Shown one piece after another: positions 40,550 to 50,142 of a DNA stretch of 64,000 bases (the first letter of the stretch is position 1; each line of letters starts with the position of its first letter). The stretch is from positions 1 through 64,000 of the forward strand of contig CANQRM010000015.1 of assembly GCA_947626265.1 (NCBI GenBank), in the 5' to 3' direction. The notes below the pieces were generated by a model. That model worked only from the letters and a program-made list of their open reading frames with translations, did no database searches and was not told the origin of the DNA. The position numbers were made by a program, and so were the translations under genes. Source of the stretch: an uncultured Oscillospiraceae bacterium. GTDB taxonomy: Bacteria > Bacillota > Clostridia > Oscillospirales > Oscillospiraceae.

Positions 40550-43500
40550 TTACTTCGCGGTGACTTCCTGCTCGAACATCTGCTTCTGGAGCTCCAGGTT
40601 GGCGAAACGCTCCTTGGACTTCTCCTCCGCCAAGGTGAACAGCTTCTCCGCACGCTCGGGGAAGTTGATGGTCAGCGCGGAGTACCGGGCCTCGTTCATG
40701 ATGAAGTCGCGGTAAGAGGTGGTGGGCGCCTTGGAGTCCACGGTGAAGGGGTTCTTGCCCTCCGCGGCCAGGGCGGGATTGAACCGGAACAGGTTCCAGT
40801 AACCGCAGTCCACAGCCTTCTTCATCTCGGCCTGGCAGTTGGTCATGCCGCCCTTGATGGAGTGCATCTCGCAGGGGGCGTAGCCGATGATCAGGGACGG
40901 GCCGTGATAGGCCTCGGCCTCGGTGATGGCCTTCAGGGCCTGGGCGGGGTTGGCGCCCATGGCGATCTGGGCCACGTAGATGTAGCCGTAGGTCATGGCG
41001 ATCTGGGCGAGGCTCTTCTTGGCAACAGACTTGCCGGCCGCGGCGAACTGCGCCACCTGGCCGATCTGGCTGGCCTTGGAGGCCTGGCCGCCGGTGTTGG
41101 AGTACACCTCGGTGTCGAAGACCATGACGTTCACGTCCTCGCCGGAGGCCAGCACGTGGTCCAGGCCGCCGAAGCCGATATCATAGGCCCAGCCGTCGCC
41201 GCCGAAGATCCAGATGGACTTCTTGGAGAGGTATTCCTTGTTCTTCAGGATCTCAGCCCGGCGCTCGCAGCCGCAGTCCTGCTTTTCAAGCAGCGCGACC
41301 AGCTCCCTGGTGGCGGCGTCGTTGGCCTGGCCGTCGTCGTAGGTATCCAGATACTTCTGGGCCGCGGCCTTCACGTCGTCCTTCTTGCCGTCGGCGGCGA
41401 TCTGCTCGACGAGGCCCTTCAGGCGCTCGCGGATGGCCTTCTGGCCCAGATACATGCCCAGGCCGTGCTCGGCATTGTCCTCGAACAGGGAGTTGGCCCA
41501 GGCGGGACCGTGGCCGTCCTTGTTGACGGTGTAGGGGCTGGTGGCAGCCGGACCGCCCCAGATGGAGGAGCAGCCGGTGGCGTTGGAGATGTACATGCGG
41601 TCGCCGCAGACCTGGGTGATCAGGCGGGCGTAGCTGGTCTCGGCGCAGCCGGCGCAGGAGCCGGAGAACTCCAAGAGCGGCTGATGGAACTGGCTGTCCT
41701 TCACGGTCAGACCAAACAGCTCGTCCTTCTGAGGAACCTTGGTGACCATGTAATCCCACACGGCCTCCTGAGGAGCTTCCTCCTCGCGGGGCACCATGGT
41801 GATGGCCTTGGTGGGGCACACGCCCACGCACACGCCGCAGCCCATGCAGTCCAGCGGGCTCACGGCCATGGTGAACTTGTAGACGCCCTTGCCCTTGCCG
41901 GCCTTCCAGTCGGCCATCTTGGTCGCCTCGGGGGCAGCCTTGGCCTCGGCGTCGGTCAGCGCGAAGGGACGGATGGTGGCGTGGGGGCACACGAAGGCGC
42001 ACTGGTTGCACTGGATGCACTTGGTCTCGTCCCAGCGGGGCACGGTCACGGCCACGCCGCGCTTCTCATGAGCGGCGGCGCCCAGCTGGAAGGTGCCGTC
42101 CACGTGGTCCACGAAGGCGGACACGGGCAGGCTGTCGCCGTCCATCTTGCCCACGGGGTTGAGGATGTTCTGCACCATCTTCATGACGGCGGGGCGGTCC
42201 TCATGGACAGCGGGGGCGGGATCGTCGGTGCAGTTGGCCCAGTCGGCGGGCACGTCGATCTTCACGAAGGCGTTGGCACCCAGGTCGATGGCCTTGTGGT
42301 TCATGTCCACGATGTCCTGGCCCTTCTTGCGGTAGCTCTTGGTGGCGGCGTCCTTCATGTGCTGGATGGCCTCCGCCTCGGGCATGACCTTGGCCAGCTT
42401 GAAGAAGGCGGACTGGAGGATGGTGTTGGTGCGCTTGCCCATGCCGATCTCCAGGGCCAGGTCGATGGCGTTGATGGTGTAGAGCTGGATATTGTTCTGG
42501 GCGATGTAGCGCTTGCTCGCGCCGTCCAGATGCTCGGCCAGCTCCTCAGGCTTCCACTGGCAGTTGATGAGGTACACGCCGCCGGGCTTCACGTCCTGGA
42601 CCATCTTGAACCCCTTGTCCACATAGGAGGGGTTGTGGCAGGCCACGAAGTCGGCCTTGTTGATGTAGTACGGGCTCTTGATGGGCTTGTCGCCGAAGCG
42701 CAGGTGGCTGATGGTGACGCCGCCGGTCTTCTTGGAGTCGTACTGGAAGTAGGCCTGAACATATTTATCGGTGTAGTCGCCGATGATCTTGATGGAGTTC
42801 TTGTTGGCGCCCACGGTGCCGTCGCCGCCCAGGCCCCAGAACTTGCACTCGATGGTGCCTTCCGCGGCGGTGTTGGGGGACTCGTCCTCCTCAAGGCTCA
42901 GGTTGGTCACGTCGTCCACGATGCCCACGGTGAACAGCTTCCTGGGCTCAGCCTTGGCCAGCTCCTTGTACACGGCCACGACCGTGGAGGGAGGCGTGTC
43001 CTTGGAGGCCAGGCCGTAGCGGCCGCCCACGACCTTGATATCGGTCTTGCCGGCGTCGGCCAGGGCGGAGACCACGTCCAAGTACAGAGGCTCGCCGGGC
43101 GCGCCGGGCTCCTTGGTCCGGTCCAGGACGGCGATCTTCTTGCAGGTGGCGGGGATGGCTGCCAGCAGGCGGTCGGCGGCGAAGGGCCGGTACAGGCGGA
43201 CCTTGATGAGGCCGACCTTCTCGCCCTTGGCGGTCAGGTAGTCGATAACTTCCTCGGCCACGTCGCAGATGGAGCCCATGGCGATGATGACACGGTCCGC
43301 GTCGGGCGCGCCGTAGTAGTTGAACAGCTTGTAGTCGGTGCCCAGCTTGTCGTTGACCTTCGCCATCATCTCCTCCACGATGCCGGGGACGGCGTCGTAG
43401 TACTTGTTGATGGCCTCGCGGTTCTGGAAGAAGATGTCGCCGTTCTCATGGCTTCCGCGCATGGTGGGCCGCTCGGGGTTCAGCGCGCGGGCGCGGAAGG

Positions 43501-44113
43501 CGTCCACATCGGCCATGTCCAGCATGTCGGCCAGGTCCTTGTAGTCCCAGACCTCGATCTTCTGCAGCTCATGGGAGGTGCGGAAGCCGTCGAAGAAGTT
43601 GATGAAGGGAACGCGGCCCTTCAGGGCGGCCAGGTGCGCCACCGGGGACAGGTCCATGACCTCCTGGGGGTTGGTCTCGGCCAGCATGGCAAAGCCGGTC
43701 TGGCGGCAGGCCATCACGTCGGTGTGGTCACCGAAGATGCTCAGGGAGTGAGAGGCCAGCGCACGGGCGGACACGTGGAACACGCAGGGCAGCAGCTCGC
43801 CGGCGATCTTGTACATGTTGGGGATCATCAGCAGCAGGCCCTGGCTGGCGGTGTAGGTGGTGGTCAGGGCGCCGGCATTCAGGCTGCCGTGGACGGCGCC
43901 GGCCGCGCCGGACTCCGCCTGCATCTCCTGGACCTTCACCGTGGTGCCGAACACGTTCTTCTGCCCGGCGGCTGCCCACTGGTCGACGAAGTCGGCCATG
44001 GGGCTGGACGGCGTGATGGGATAGATAGCGGCTACTTCCGTGTACGCGTAGGACACGTGCGCAGCTGCGTTGTTGCCGTCCATCGTCTTTTTGCTTCTCG
44101 TAACTTTGGACAT
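40550..44113 (-). CDS. nifJ: Pyruvate:ferredoxin (flavodoxin) oxidoreductase
   Basis: This 1187-residue single-chain enzyme turns pyruvate and CoA into acetyl-CoA and CO2 and passes electrons to ferredoxin. Domain order is the usual one. TPP-half domains with TMDGNNAAAHVSYAYTEVAAIYPITPSSPMAD come at the start. A ferredoxin-like domain follows with two 4Fe-4S motifs (CIQCNQCAFVCPHATI and CMGCGVCVGVCPTKAI, about 680-760). The C-terminal TPP domain has GSCAGCAETSYARLI, GDGWAYDIGFGGLDH and NTGGQASKA. Starting at the second Met (44113) gives nine bases from AAGGAG; the ATG at 44122 touches it. This supports an anaerobic fermentative life and fits with phosphoketolase in the window. Confidence 0.98.
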   Translation of the reverse strand: MSKVTRSKKTMDGNNAAAHVSYAYTEVAAIYPITPSSPMADFVDQWAAAGQKNVFGTTVKVQEMQAESGAAGAVHGSLNAGALTTTYTASQGLLLMIPNMYKIAGELLPCVFHVSARALASHSLSIFGDHTDVMACRQTGFAMLAETNPQEVMDLSPVAHLAALKGRVPFINFFDGFRTSHELQKIEVWDYKDLADMLDMADVDAFRARALNPERPTMRGSHENGDIFFQNREAINKYYDAVPGIVEEMMAKVNDKLGTDYKLFNYYGAPDADRVIIAMGSICDVAEEVIDYLTAKGEKVGLIKVRLYRPFAADRLLAAIPATCKKIAVLDRTKEPGAPGEPLYLDVVSALADAGKTDIKVVGGRYGLASKDTPPSTVVAVYKELAKAEPRKLFTVGIVDDVTNLSLEEDESPNTAAEGTIECKFWGLGGDGTVGANKNSIKIIGDYTDKYVQAYFQYDSKKTGGVTISHLRFGDKPIKSPYYINKADFVACHNPSYVDKGFKMVQDVKPGGVYLINCQWKPEELAEHLDGASKRYIAQNNIQLYTINAIDLALEIGMGKRTNTILQSAFFKLAKVMPEAEAIQHMKDAATKSYRKKGQDIVDMNHKAIDLGANAFVKIDVPADWANCTDDPAPAVHEDRPAVMKMVQNILNPVGKMDGDSLPVSAFVDHVDGTFQLGAAAHEKRGVAVTVPRWDETKCIQCNQCAFVCPHATIRPFALTDAEAKAAPEATKMADWKAGKGKGVYKFTMAVSPLDCMGCGVCVGVCPTKAITMVPREEEAPQEAVWDYMVTKVPQKDELFGLTVKDSQFHQPLLEFSGSCAGCAETSYARLITQVCGDRMYISNATGCSSIWGGPAATSPYTVNKDGHGPAWANSLFEDNAEHGLGMYLGQKAIRERLKGLVEQIAADGKKDDVKAAAQKYLDTYDDGQANDAATRELVALLEKQDCGCERRAEILKNKEYLSKKSIWIFGGDGWAYDIGFGGLDHVLASGEDVNVMVFDTEVYSNTGGQASKASQIGQVAQFAAAGKSVAKKSLAQIAMTYGYIYVAQIAMGANPAQALKAITEAEAYHGPSLIIGYAPCEMHSIKGGMTNCQAEMKKAVDCGYWNLFRFNPALAAEGKNPFTVDSKAPTTSYRDFIMNEARYSALTINFPERAEKLFTLAEEKSKERFANLELQKQMFEQEVTAK

Positions 44114-44266
44114 AAGGCGCATCTCCTTTATGTAATGTATTTTTCCAAGACATATCGGGTGAGCAAGACGCCGCGCGCCTTGCCATTGGGCATTATATCA
44201 TAAACCGTCCCTCTTGAAAAGCGTTTTTATTTCCTTTTTTCATGAAAAAGGGCGATAAATTTTTTC

Positions 44267-44295
44267 TTGTGAAACTGGTGAATATGCTGTATAAT
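44267..44295 (+). promoter_or_regulatory. Promoter of the asp23-fakA operon
   Basis: TTGTGA (44267-44272), 17 bases, TATAAT (44290-44295), followed by a 70-base leader. The leader contains a stem GCCTAC/GTAGGC (about 44315-44345) ahead of a GGGGG ribosome site. Confidence 0.7.
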
Positions 44296-44372
44296 GGAAA
44301 GGCTATATTATAGTGCCTACTATGCCCATTTTGGGGCGGGTAGGCGCCACAGGGACAAAGGGGGTCTTCGAA

Positions 44373-44726
44373 TTGGTCAGGAAAGCCAGTGAAAAGGGCG
44401 TTATTGAGATCACCAACGACGTCTTCACCAGCATCGTGGGCGACGCCGCCTCCAGCTGCTTCGGCGTGAAGGGCATGGCCAGCCGCTCCAAGGAAAGCGG
44501 CGTGTGGCAGCTGCTGCGCCGGGAGTCTATGTCCAAGGGCGTGAACGTGGATTTCGGGGAGGACGACTCCCTGATCGTGGATCTGCATATCGTAGTGGAT
44601 CACGGGGTGAACGTGTCCGCGCTGTGCGAGAGCATCATCGCGGAGGTGGGCTATAAGGTCACCGCCAGCACCGGCGTGCCCGTGAGCCAGGTGAACGTGT
44701 TCATCGACTCGATGAACATGGACTGA
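44373..44726 (+). CDS. Asp23/Gls24 family (YloU-like) protein
   Basis: This is a 117-residue protein if started at TTG 44373, eight bases after AAAGGGGG. This places the start where the family normally begins (KGVIEITNDVFTSIVGDAASSCFGVKGMA). An upstream ATG at 44313 would lie in the leader hairpin. The later part SLIVDLHIVVDHGVNVSALCESIIAEVGYKVTASTGVPVSQVNVFIDSM completes the family. Asp23 relatives link to envelope stress and membrane anchoring. It precedes the fatty acid kinase gene by 19 bases, as yloU precedes yloV in Bacillus. Confidence 0.9.
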   Translation: MVRKASEKGVIEITNDVFTSIVGDAASSCFGVKGMASRSKESGVWQLLRRESMSKGVNVDFGEDDSLIVDLHIVVDHGVNVSALCESIIAEVGYKVTASTGVPVSQVNVFIDSMNMD

Positions 44727-44745
44727 GCCATAAGAGGTACCGAAA

Positions 44746-46398
44746 TTGAGAGAACATATAGACGGCGCCGCGCTGCGGGAGATGCTCCTGTGCGCCTACG
44801 ACGCCCTTGAAGCGAACGAACAGGCCATCAATGAGCTGAACGTGTTTCCCGTCCCCGACGGCGACACGGGCACCAACATGCGCCTGACCATGGGCTCCGC
44901 CGCCACGGAGCTGCGGCAGAAGCAGACGCCGGGCACCGTGACGGAGACGGCGGCCCAGACGGCCTCCGCCCTGCTGCGGGGCGCCCGGGGCAACTCCGGC
45001 GTCATCCTCTCCCTGCTGTTCCGGGGCCTTTCCAAGGGCCTCAAGGGCCTGGAGACCGCCACGGCGGAGGATTACGCCAAGGCCATGACCTCCGGCGTGG
45101 AGGCGGCTTATAAGGCGGTCATGAAGCCCGCCGAGGGCACCATCCTCACCGTCAGCCGCCTGGCCGCCGAGGCCGCGGTGGCGAAGGCCAAGGAATCGGC
45201 CTACATGGAGGAGACGATCTACGCCGCCCTGGAGGCCGGCAAGGCCGCCCTGGACGACACGGTGAACCAGAACCCGGTCCTTAAAAAGGCCGGGGTGGTG
45301 GACGCCGGCGGCTACGGCTATATCCTGATGCTGGAGGCCATGCTGGGCTCTCTGGAGGGGCGCATCACCGCCAGCGCCGCCCCCGGCGCGGCCAAGGCCA
45401 AGGCGGACTTCTCCGCCATTGCCGACGAGGACATCAAGTTCACCTACTGCACCGAGTTCATCGTCCGCAAGGCCAACAAGAAGAGCGCCGACCGGCTGCG
45501 GGCCTTCCTGGGCACCATCGGCGACAGCATCGTGCTGGTGGACGAGGACGACATCATCAAGGTGCATGTCCACACCAACGTCCCCGGCCGGGTCCTGACC
45601 CAGGCGCTGACCTACGGCGCGCTGATGACCGTGAAGATCGAGAACATGCGCGAGCAGCACACCTCTCTGGAGGAGAAGCAGGCCGCGCCTGCGGAGGAAG
45701 AGGCTGACCCCCACGCCATCCCGGACCCGGTGCCGGCGGAAAAGCCGGTGGGCACGGTGTGCGTGTGCGCCGGCGACGGGCTGGAGGAGCTGTTCCGCCA
45801 GCTGGGCGCGGACGGCATCGTCTCCGGCGGCCAGACCATGAACCCCTCCACCGAGGACATCCTCAAGGCGGTGAACCTGACCCCGGCGGAGACCGTGTTC
45901 GTCTTCCCCAACAATAAGAACATCATCATGGCCGCGGAGCAGTGCATCCCCATGACCACCAAAAAGGTCATCGTCATCCCCTCCCGCTCCGTGTGCCAGG
46001 GCATCAGCGCCATGATGCGCCTGACCCCCGACGGGGACCCGGAGGAGCTGAAAGCCGAGTTCACCGACGCGCTGGCAAGCGTTCACACCATCCAGGTGAC
46101 CTACGCCGCCCGGGACTCGGAGTTTGACGGCCACACCATCAAGGCCGGGGAGTACCTGACCCTCATGGACGGCCAGCTCGTCGGCTCCTTTGCCGACACG
46201 GACGCGCTGGTATCCGGCCTGGAGCCCGCCATCAGCGGCCTGCAGCCGGAGTTCGTCACCGTCTACTACGGCCAGGACGTGGCGGAAGCCGATGCGGAGA
46301 GCTTCTCCGACGCCTTGGGCGCCAACCTGGGCGAGGCGGAGACCAGCCTCATCCGGGGCGGCCAGCCGGTGTACTACTACATGATAAGCGTGGAATAA
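44746..46398 (+). CDS. fakA: Fatty acid kinase catalytic subunit (DAK2/YloV family)
   Basis: This is a 550-residue protein starting at TTG 44746. The N-terminal DAK2/DhaL domain (about 10-200) has the nucleotide-metal motif FPVPDGDTGTNM and RGARGNSGVILSLLFRG. A middle domain and a C-terminal EDD/DegV-like region (about 300-550) complete the YloV architecture. The family phosphorylates exogenous fatty acids held by a FakB (DegV) protein for phospholipid synthesis. FakB is not in the window. Pairing with an Asp23-type gene is conserved in Firmicutes. Confidence 0.92.
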   Translation: MREHIDGAALREMLLCAYDALEANEQAINELNVFPVPDGDTGTNMRLTMGSAATELRQKQTPGTVTETAAQTASALLRGARGNSGVILSLLFRGLSKGLKGLETATAEDYAKAMTSGVEAAYKAVMKPAEGTILTVSRLAAEAAVAKAKESAYMEETIYAALEAGKAALDDTVNQNPVLKKAGVVDAGGYGYILMLEAMLGSLEGRITASAAPGAAKAKADFSAIADEDIKFTYCTEFIVRKANKKSADRLRAFLGTIGDSIVLVDEDDIIKVHVHTNVPGRVLTQALTYGALMTVKIENMREQHTSLEEKQAAPAEEEADPHAIPDPVPAEKPVGTVCVCAGDGLEELFRQLGADGIVSGGQTMNPSTEDILKAVNLTPAETVFVFPNNKNIIMAAEQCIPMTTKKVIVIPSRSVCQGISAMMRLTPDGDPEELKAEFTDALASVHTIQVTYAARDSEFDGHTIKAGEYLTLMDGQLVGSFADTDALVSGLEPAISGLQPEFVTVYYGQDVAEADAESFSDALGANLGEAETSLIRGGQPVYYYMISVE

Positions 46399-46409
46399 CC
46401 TCCACACAT

Positions 46410-46447
46410 ATGAAAGACCGGGACGGCTCACGCCGTCCCGGCTTTAT
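46410..46447. terminator. Intrinsic terminator between fakA and the SLH gene
   Basis: AAAGACCGGGACGGC, short loop, GCCGTCCCGGCTTTATT. It lies between two convergent genes and could serve both. Confidence 0.85.
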
Positions 46448-46455
46448 TATTGCTT

Positions 46456-48801
46456 TCAGGCCCTCACGGCCTCCACCCAGAACACGTCCTCGCCCGCCGG
46501 CGGGAACTTGGTGAGCTTAAAGCTGTGCCGCTCGCCCTGCACCTCGCCTATGGTGATATAGGGGCTCAGGCTTTTGAGCTTGTAGCCCGGCTTGAGGGTG
46601 AAGAAGTCCGTGCCGTCCCAGCGTATCTCCGGGCCCGGGGCGAAGGTGGTGAAGCGGGACCAGCCGCTGGAGACGTGGCTCGCGCCGATGTCATCCTTCA
46701 GCGCCACCCGGAGCATCCGGGGCGCGTCTTCGCCGCTCGTCACCTGCAGGTCGATGTCCTCCCCCAGGTTCATCTCCACGGTGTAATACACCCAGCACTT
46801 CTGCCCGTCCACGTCCTCCGCAAGCTCGGTCTGGACGCCGTAGTTCTCGCCGCCCTTTATGCCCCAGCCGCACTCGGTCTCCACCGACAGCGTCAGGGTG
46901 TCCTCGCCGACCCAGCCGCTGGTGCCCACGGCGTGGAGCGCGGCGCCGGACGCGCCGCGGATGGTGACAGTGCCGCCGCCCCGGACGGCATAGGTCCAGG
47001 TGTCGCCGCTCACTGCGGGCTCATAGTCCTCGTGGACGAATTCCAGGGCGTTATGCTTGTCCATCTCCTGCCGGAACTCATCCAGCGTTTCGTCCCGCCA
47101 CTTCTCCAGCGCCTCCGGGTCGCCGGGAGGATAGGGGGACACGGCGGGTGCCGTCTCAGAAAGGCAGGATGTCAGGATATAGGCCGTGATGTACTCATCC
47201 GGAGAGGCCGGGCCGTAATGGGGGTTCTTCATGGCCACCCCGGTCCAACCGTCCGCCGTCACGCAGAGCCGCTCGAAGGCCGCCTTTTTGTTCACGGTCC
47301 CGATGACCTCATAGCTCTCGCCCGGGCCGGAGCGCAGCCGGGCCGCGTCCTTTATGCACCAGACCGGGTCCTTCTCCGGCTGGTCGGGCACGCCGGGGAC
47401 GGCGTACGGGGGATAGTCCGGCTCCGCCGGCGGCTGGGTGGGCGCGGGGGTCTCGTCAGCCTTATCGTTCCCGCCCGGGCCGGCCCACCACACCGGGTCG
47501 TCGGGATAGAGGGCGATGACCTCATTGTAGCGCACCAGCATGGCGCACACCTCCGCCCTGGTGGCGGTGGCGTTGGGGCGCATGGTCCTGTCCCCGTAGC
47601 CCTTGATGATGCCGTTGTCCAGGGCCCACTGCATGGGCCCCCGGGCGTACTCGGCGATGGACTGGGCGTCGGTGTAGTCCTCCATCATGCCGCCGGCCCA
47701 GATGCCGGGCTGGCCCGCCATGCGGTAGAGCATGGCCGCCAGCTGCTGGCGGGTCACGGCCTGGTTCGGGGCGAACTGGCTCTCCGACACCCCCTGGACC
47801 GCGCCGATGGCGGCGGCCCACTTCACCGCGTCCTTGTAGTAATCCGCCGTCAGGTCGCCGAAGGTCACGGGCGCGTCCACGTCCGGGCACCCGGCCTCAC
47901 GGTAGAGCATGGCCACGGTCTGGCCCCGGCTGGCCGCGGCGTTGGGCGAGAAGGTATCCTCCGAGGTGCCGGAGATCATGCCGGAGGCATAGGCCTGCTC
48001 CACCACGTCCTTGTACCAGCTGTCGTCGGGCACGTCCTTGAAGGTGCCCGTGGCGGGGCGCTCAGCACTTGTCTCTTCGGGCTGGTCGATGGCCTCAGCG
48101 AGCTCAGGCGCGGGGGCCTCCTCCTGGGGCACAGTTTCCTGCTCCGGCATCTCCTCTTCGGGGATGAACTCCTCTTCGGGAACCTCCGGGGCCTCCATCT
48201 CGGGCACTTCCGCCTCGGGAACGACCTCGGGTATTTCTTCCTGGGCCTCGGGCTCCGTCTCGGGGATAGTCTCCTCCACCGGGGGCTCCTCCTGTGGCGC
48301 GAGCTCCTCCGTGGAGGGAGCATCCTCAAACTGGACTTCCGCAGCCTCGCCAGTGCATACCACCGCCAGCTCCACCGCCTCCGCGTCCTCGTTCACATGC
48401 ACGTTGTATTCCGTGCCGTCGGGAAGGGCCAGGTCATCGGGGGTATGGCTCCCGGTCACGGTACCGCCAACCAGCACCTCCAGGCCATAGCCCGCCGCCA
48501 TGACCACGGAAAAGTCTGTGCCGGCCAGGACCGTGTCCTGCAGAGACCCGTCCTCCAAGAGGGTGACTTCCTCGCCGTCGGCAATGAAGTCACAGTGCAG
48601 CGCGATATTCTCCGACCAGCCATGGAAGGTCAAGGGCACCTCCCGGTCCTGGGCCATGTCGGCCGCCGGTGCTATCTCCGCGGTCTGGGGCATGTCCTCC
48701 GCCACGGGCGGGGCCTCCTGCCCCTCCGCCGCCAGGGCGGGCGCTGCCGCCGTCAGCGTCATGACGAGCGCCAAAAGAAAACTCAACCATTTCTTATCCA
48801 T
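46456..48801 (-). CDS. S-layer homology (SLH) domain cell-surface protein
   Basis: This 781-residue secreted protein has a signal peptide MDKKWLSFLLALVMTLTAAAPALAAE. A small beta-rich region follows (about 40-155), then a long Glu/Pro-rich linker (about 160-250, like the linkers of the binding lipoprotein at 2083-5304). Three SLH repeats lie at about 250-430 (TFKDVPDDSWYKDVV, TFGDLTADYYKDAV, YTDAQSIAEYARG). An SH3-like domain (CIKDAARLRSGPGESYEVIGTVN, about 470-515) and a C-terminal beta-rich region follow. SLH repeats bind pyruvylated secondary wall polymers. No enzyme domain is recognised. Confidence 0.88.
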   Translation of the reverse strand: MDKKWLSFLLALVMTLTAAAPALAAEGQEAPPVAEDMPQTAEIAPAADMAQDREVPLTFHGWSENIALHCDFIADGEEVTLLEDGSLQDTVLAGTDFSVVMAAGYGLEVLVGGTVTGSHTPDDLALPDGTEYNVHVNEDAEAVELAVVCTGEAAEVQFEDAPSTEELAPQEEPPVEETIPETEPEAQEEIPEVVPEAEVPEMEAPEVPEEEFIPEEEMPEQETVPQEEAPAPELAEAIDQPEETSAERPATGTFKDVPDDSWYKDVVEQAYASGMISGTSEDTFSPNAAASRGQTVAMLYREAGCPDVDAPVTFGDLTADYYKDAVKWAAAIGAVQGVSESQFAPNQAVTRQQLAAMLYRMAGQPGIWAGGMMEDYTDAQSIAEYARGPMQWALDNGIIKGYGDRTMRPNATATRAEVCAMLVRYNEVIALYPDDPVWWAGPGGNDKADETPAPTQPPAEPDYPPYAVPGVPDQPEKDPVWCIKDAARLRSGPGESYEVIGTVNKKAAFERLCVTADGWTGVAMKNPHYGPASPDEYITAYILTSCLSETAPAVSPYPPGDPEALEKWRDETLDEFRQEMDKHNALEFVHEDYEPAVSGDTWTYAVRGGGTVTIRGASGAALHAVGTSGWVGEDTLTLSVETECGWGIKGGENYGVQTELAEDVDGQKCWVYYTVEMNLGEDIDLQVTSGEDAPRMLRVALKDDIGASHVSSGWSRFTTFAPGPEIRWDGTDFFTLKPGYKLKSLSPYITIGEVQGERHSFKLTKFPPAGEDVFWVEAVRA

Positions 48802-48819
48802 AGTTCTGTCTCCTTTCCT

Positions 48820-50028
48820 TTACGTCAGATACAAAAAGCTCTGGGGGTCGATGGGGTAGGCCGTGGCGCTGGAGCGTATCTCGAAGTGCAGGTGCGGCCC
48901 CGTGGAGTTGCCGGTGGAGCCCACATAGCCCAGCACCTGGCCCATGGACACGCTCTGGCCCGCGCTCACGGCAATGCTGTCCATGTGGCCATACACGGTG
49001 GTATAGCCGTTGCCGTGGTTGACGATGACGCAGTTGCCGTAGCCGCCGTTCCGCCCGGCCAGGATGACCGTGCCCGCCGCCGCGGCCCAGATATCGCTGC
49101 CATAGCTCGCGCCGATGTCCACGCCGTCGTGGTTTTTATACTGGCCGCTGATGGGGTGGTTCCGGGGCCCGAAGGGGCTGGTGAGGTACTTCGTATAGCT
49201 GGGCCACATCATCCAGGCCCCGCTGTCGGCGCTGCCTGTCGCCACGGTCCCGCTTTGGGCGGCGGTCTCCGCGGCCCGGGCCGCCTTCAGCTCCTTCTCC
49301 TTCTCGATGATGAGCGCGTCCACCCCGGCCCTGGTCTCCGCCTCCTGGGCCATGATCTCGGTGTACTGGTCGATGTTGCTCTCCATCCCGGCGATGAGCT
49401 CACAGGCCGCCACCGTGTCCGCGTCCAGCTGGGCTTTTTTCTGCTCCAATTCTTCACGGCTGGCCTGGTTTTGGGCGTACATAGCCTGGGCCCTGGCCTC
49501 CAGAGCCTCTGCGTCGGACCGGGCGGCGATGTAGGCCTCCTCCAGGCCCTCGTCATATTCCATGACGCCGCCCACCATGTCCAGCCGGGTCAGAAGGTCC
49601 GAAAAGCTGTCGGCCTCGAAGAGGACATCTAAGTAGCCAACCTCCGAGGTCTCCTCCATGGCCCGGACCCGGCCCAGCCATTTCCTGCGCTGGTATTCCT
49701 CCTTCGTTCGGGCCTTTTCCAGGTCCTCCTGGATGGAGGCCAGCATGCCGTCCACGATGTCGATCTGCTCCTGGAGCACGTCCAGCTCCTCCCGGGCCGT
49801 CTGGTTCTTCTCATCCAGGACGAGCTTCTTCTCCAGGGCGTTGGTCTTCTCCTGGTCAAGGCTGTCGATCTCCGCCTGGATGGCGTCCATGCGGCTTTGT
49901 ATCTCCCCCCGCCGGGCGTTCAGGCCGTCCAGCTCATCCTGGATGGAGCCGCTGTCCGCGAGGGCTGTCGCCGCCGTCCCCAGCAGCAGCCCCAGCGCCA
50001 GTAGGGCGCTCAAAATCCTCTTAAACAC
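48820..50028 (-). CDS. M23 family peptidoglycan endopeptidase with coiled-coil domain
   Basis: This 402-residue secreted enzyme resembles EnvC/NlpD-like hydrolases. GTG 50028 lies eight bases after GGGGGG and gives a clean signal peptide (FKRILSALLALGLLLGTAATALA). Residues about 28-255 form a long coiled coil (Gln/Glu-rich). Residues about 300-400 are the M23 domain: HDGVDIGASYGSDIWAA (zinc H and D) and GPHLHFEIR (H-x-H). Such proteins cut peptide cross-links or activate amidases in division and sporulation. It lies directly upstream of the SLH gene, so the two may form a wall-related transcript. Confidence 0.92.
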   Translation of the reverse strand: MFKRILSALLALGLLLGTAATALADSGSIQDELDGLNARRGEIQSRMDAIQAEIDSLDQEKTNALEKKLVLDEKNQTAREELDVLQEQIDIVDGMLASIQEDLEKARTKEEYQRRKWLGRVRAMEETSEVGYLDVLFEADSFSDLLTRLDMVGGVMEYDEGLEEAYIAARSDAEALEARAQAMYAQNQASREELEQKKAQLDADTVAACELIAGMESNIDQYTEIMAQEAETRAGVDALIIEKEKELKAARAAETAAQSGTVATGSADSGAWMMWPSYTKYLTSPFGPRNHPISGQYKNHDGVDIGASYGSDIWAAAAGTVILAGRNGGYGNCVIVNHGNGYTTVYGHMDSIAVSAGQSVSMGQVLGYVGSTGNSTGPHLHFEIRSSATAYPIDPQSFLYLT

Positions 50029-50142
50029 AAAAAGGTCCCCCCTTTTGACTGGTTTGTTACCTGTTTGTAGTCTTTGTAACCATTTCGCAGATAACATAAC
50101 ACAGTCCCAGGGGGGACGCAATATTTTTGCCGCAGATGGCAG

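Noticed and set aside
40517..44203. Plus-strand open frame of about 1230 codons opposite nifJ
   Set aside because: Antisense frame caused by high third-position GC in nifJ. The product is low-complexity Gly/His/Val sequence.
44109..50099. Further ACATAA/TTATGT words at 44109, 44128 and 50091
   Set aside because: They keep only six or seven positions of the core and are in ordinary AT-rich leaders. I did not count them.
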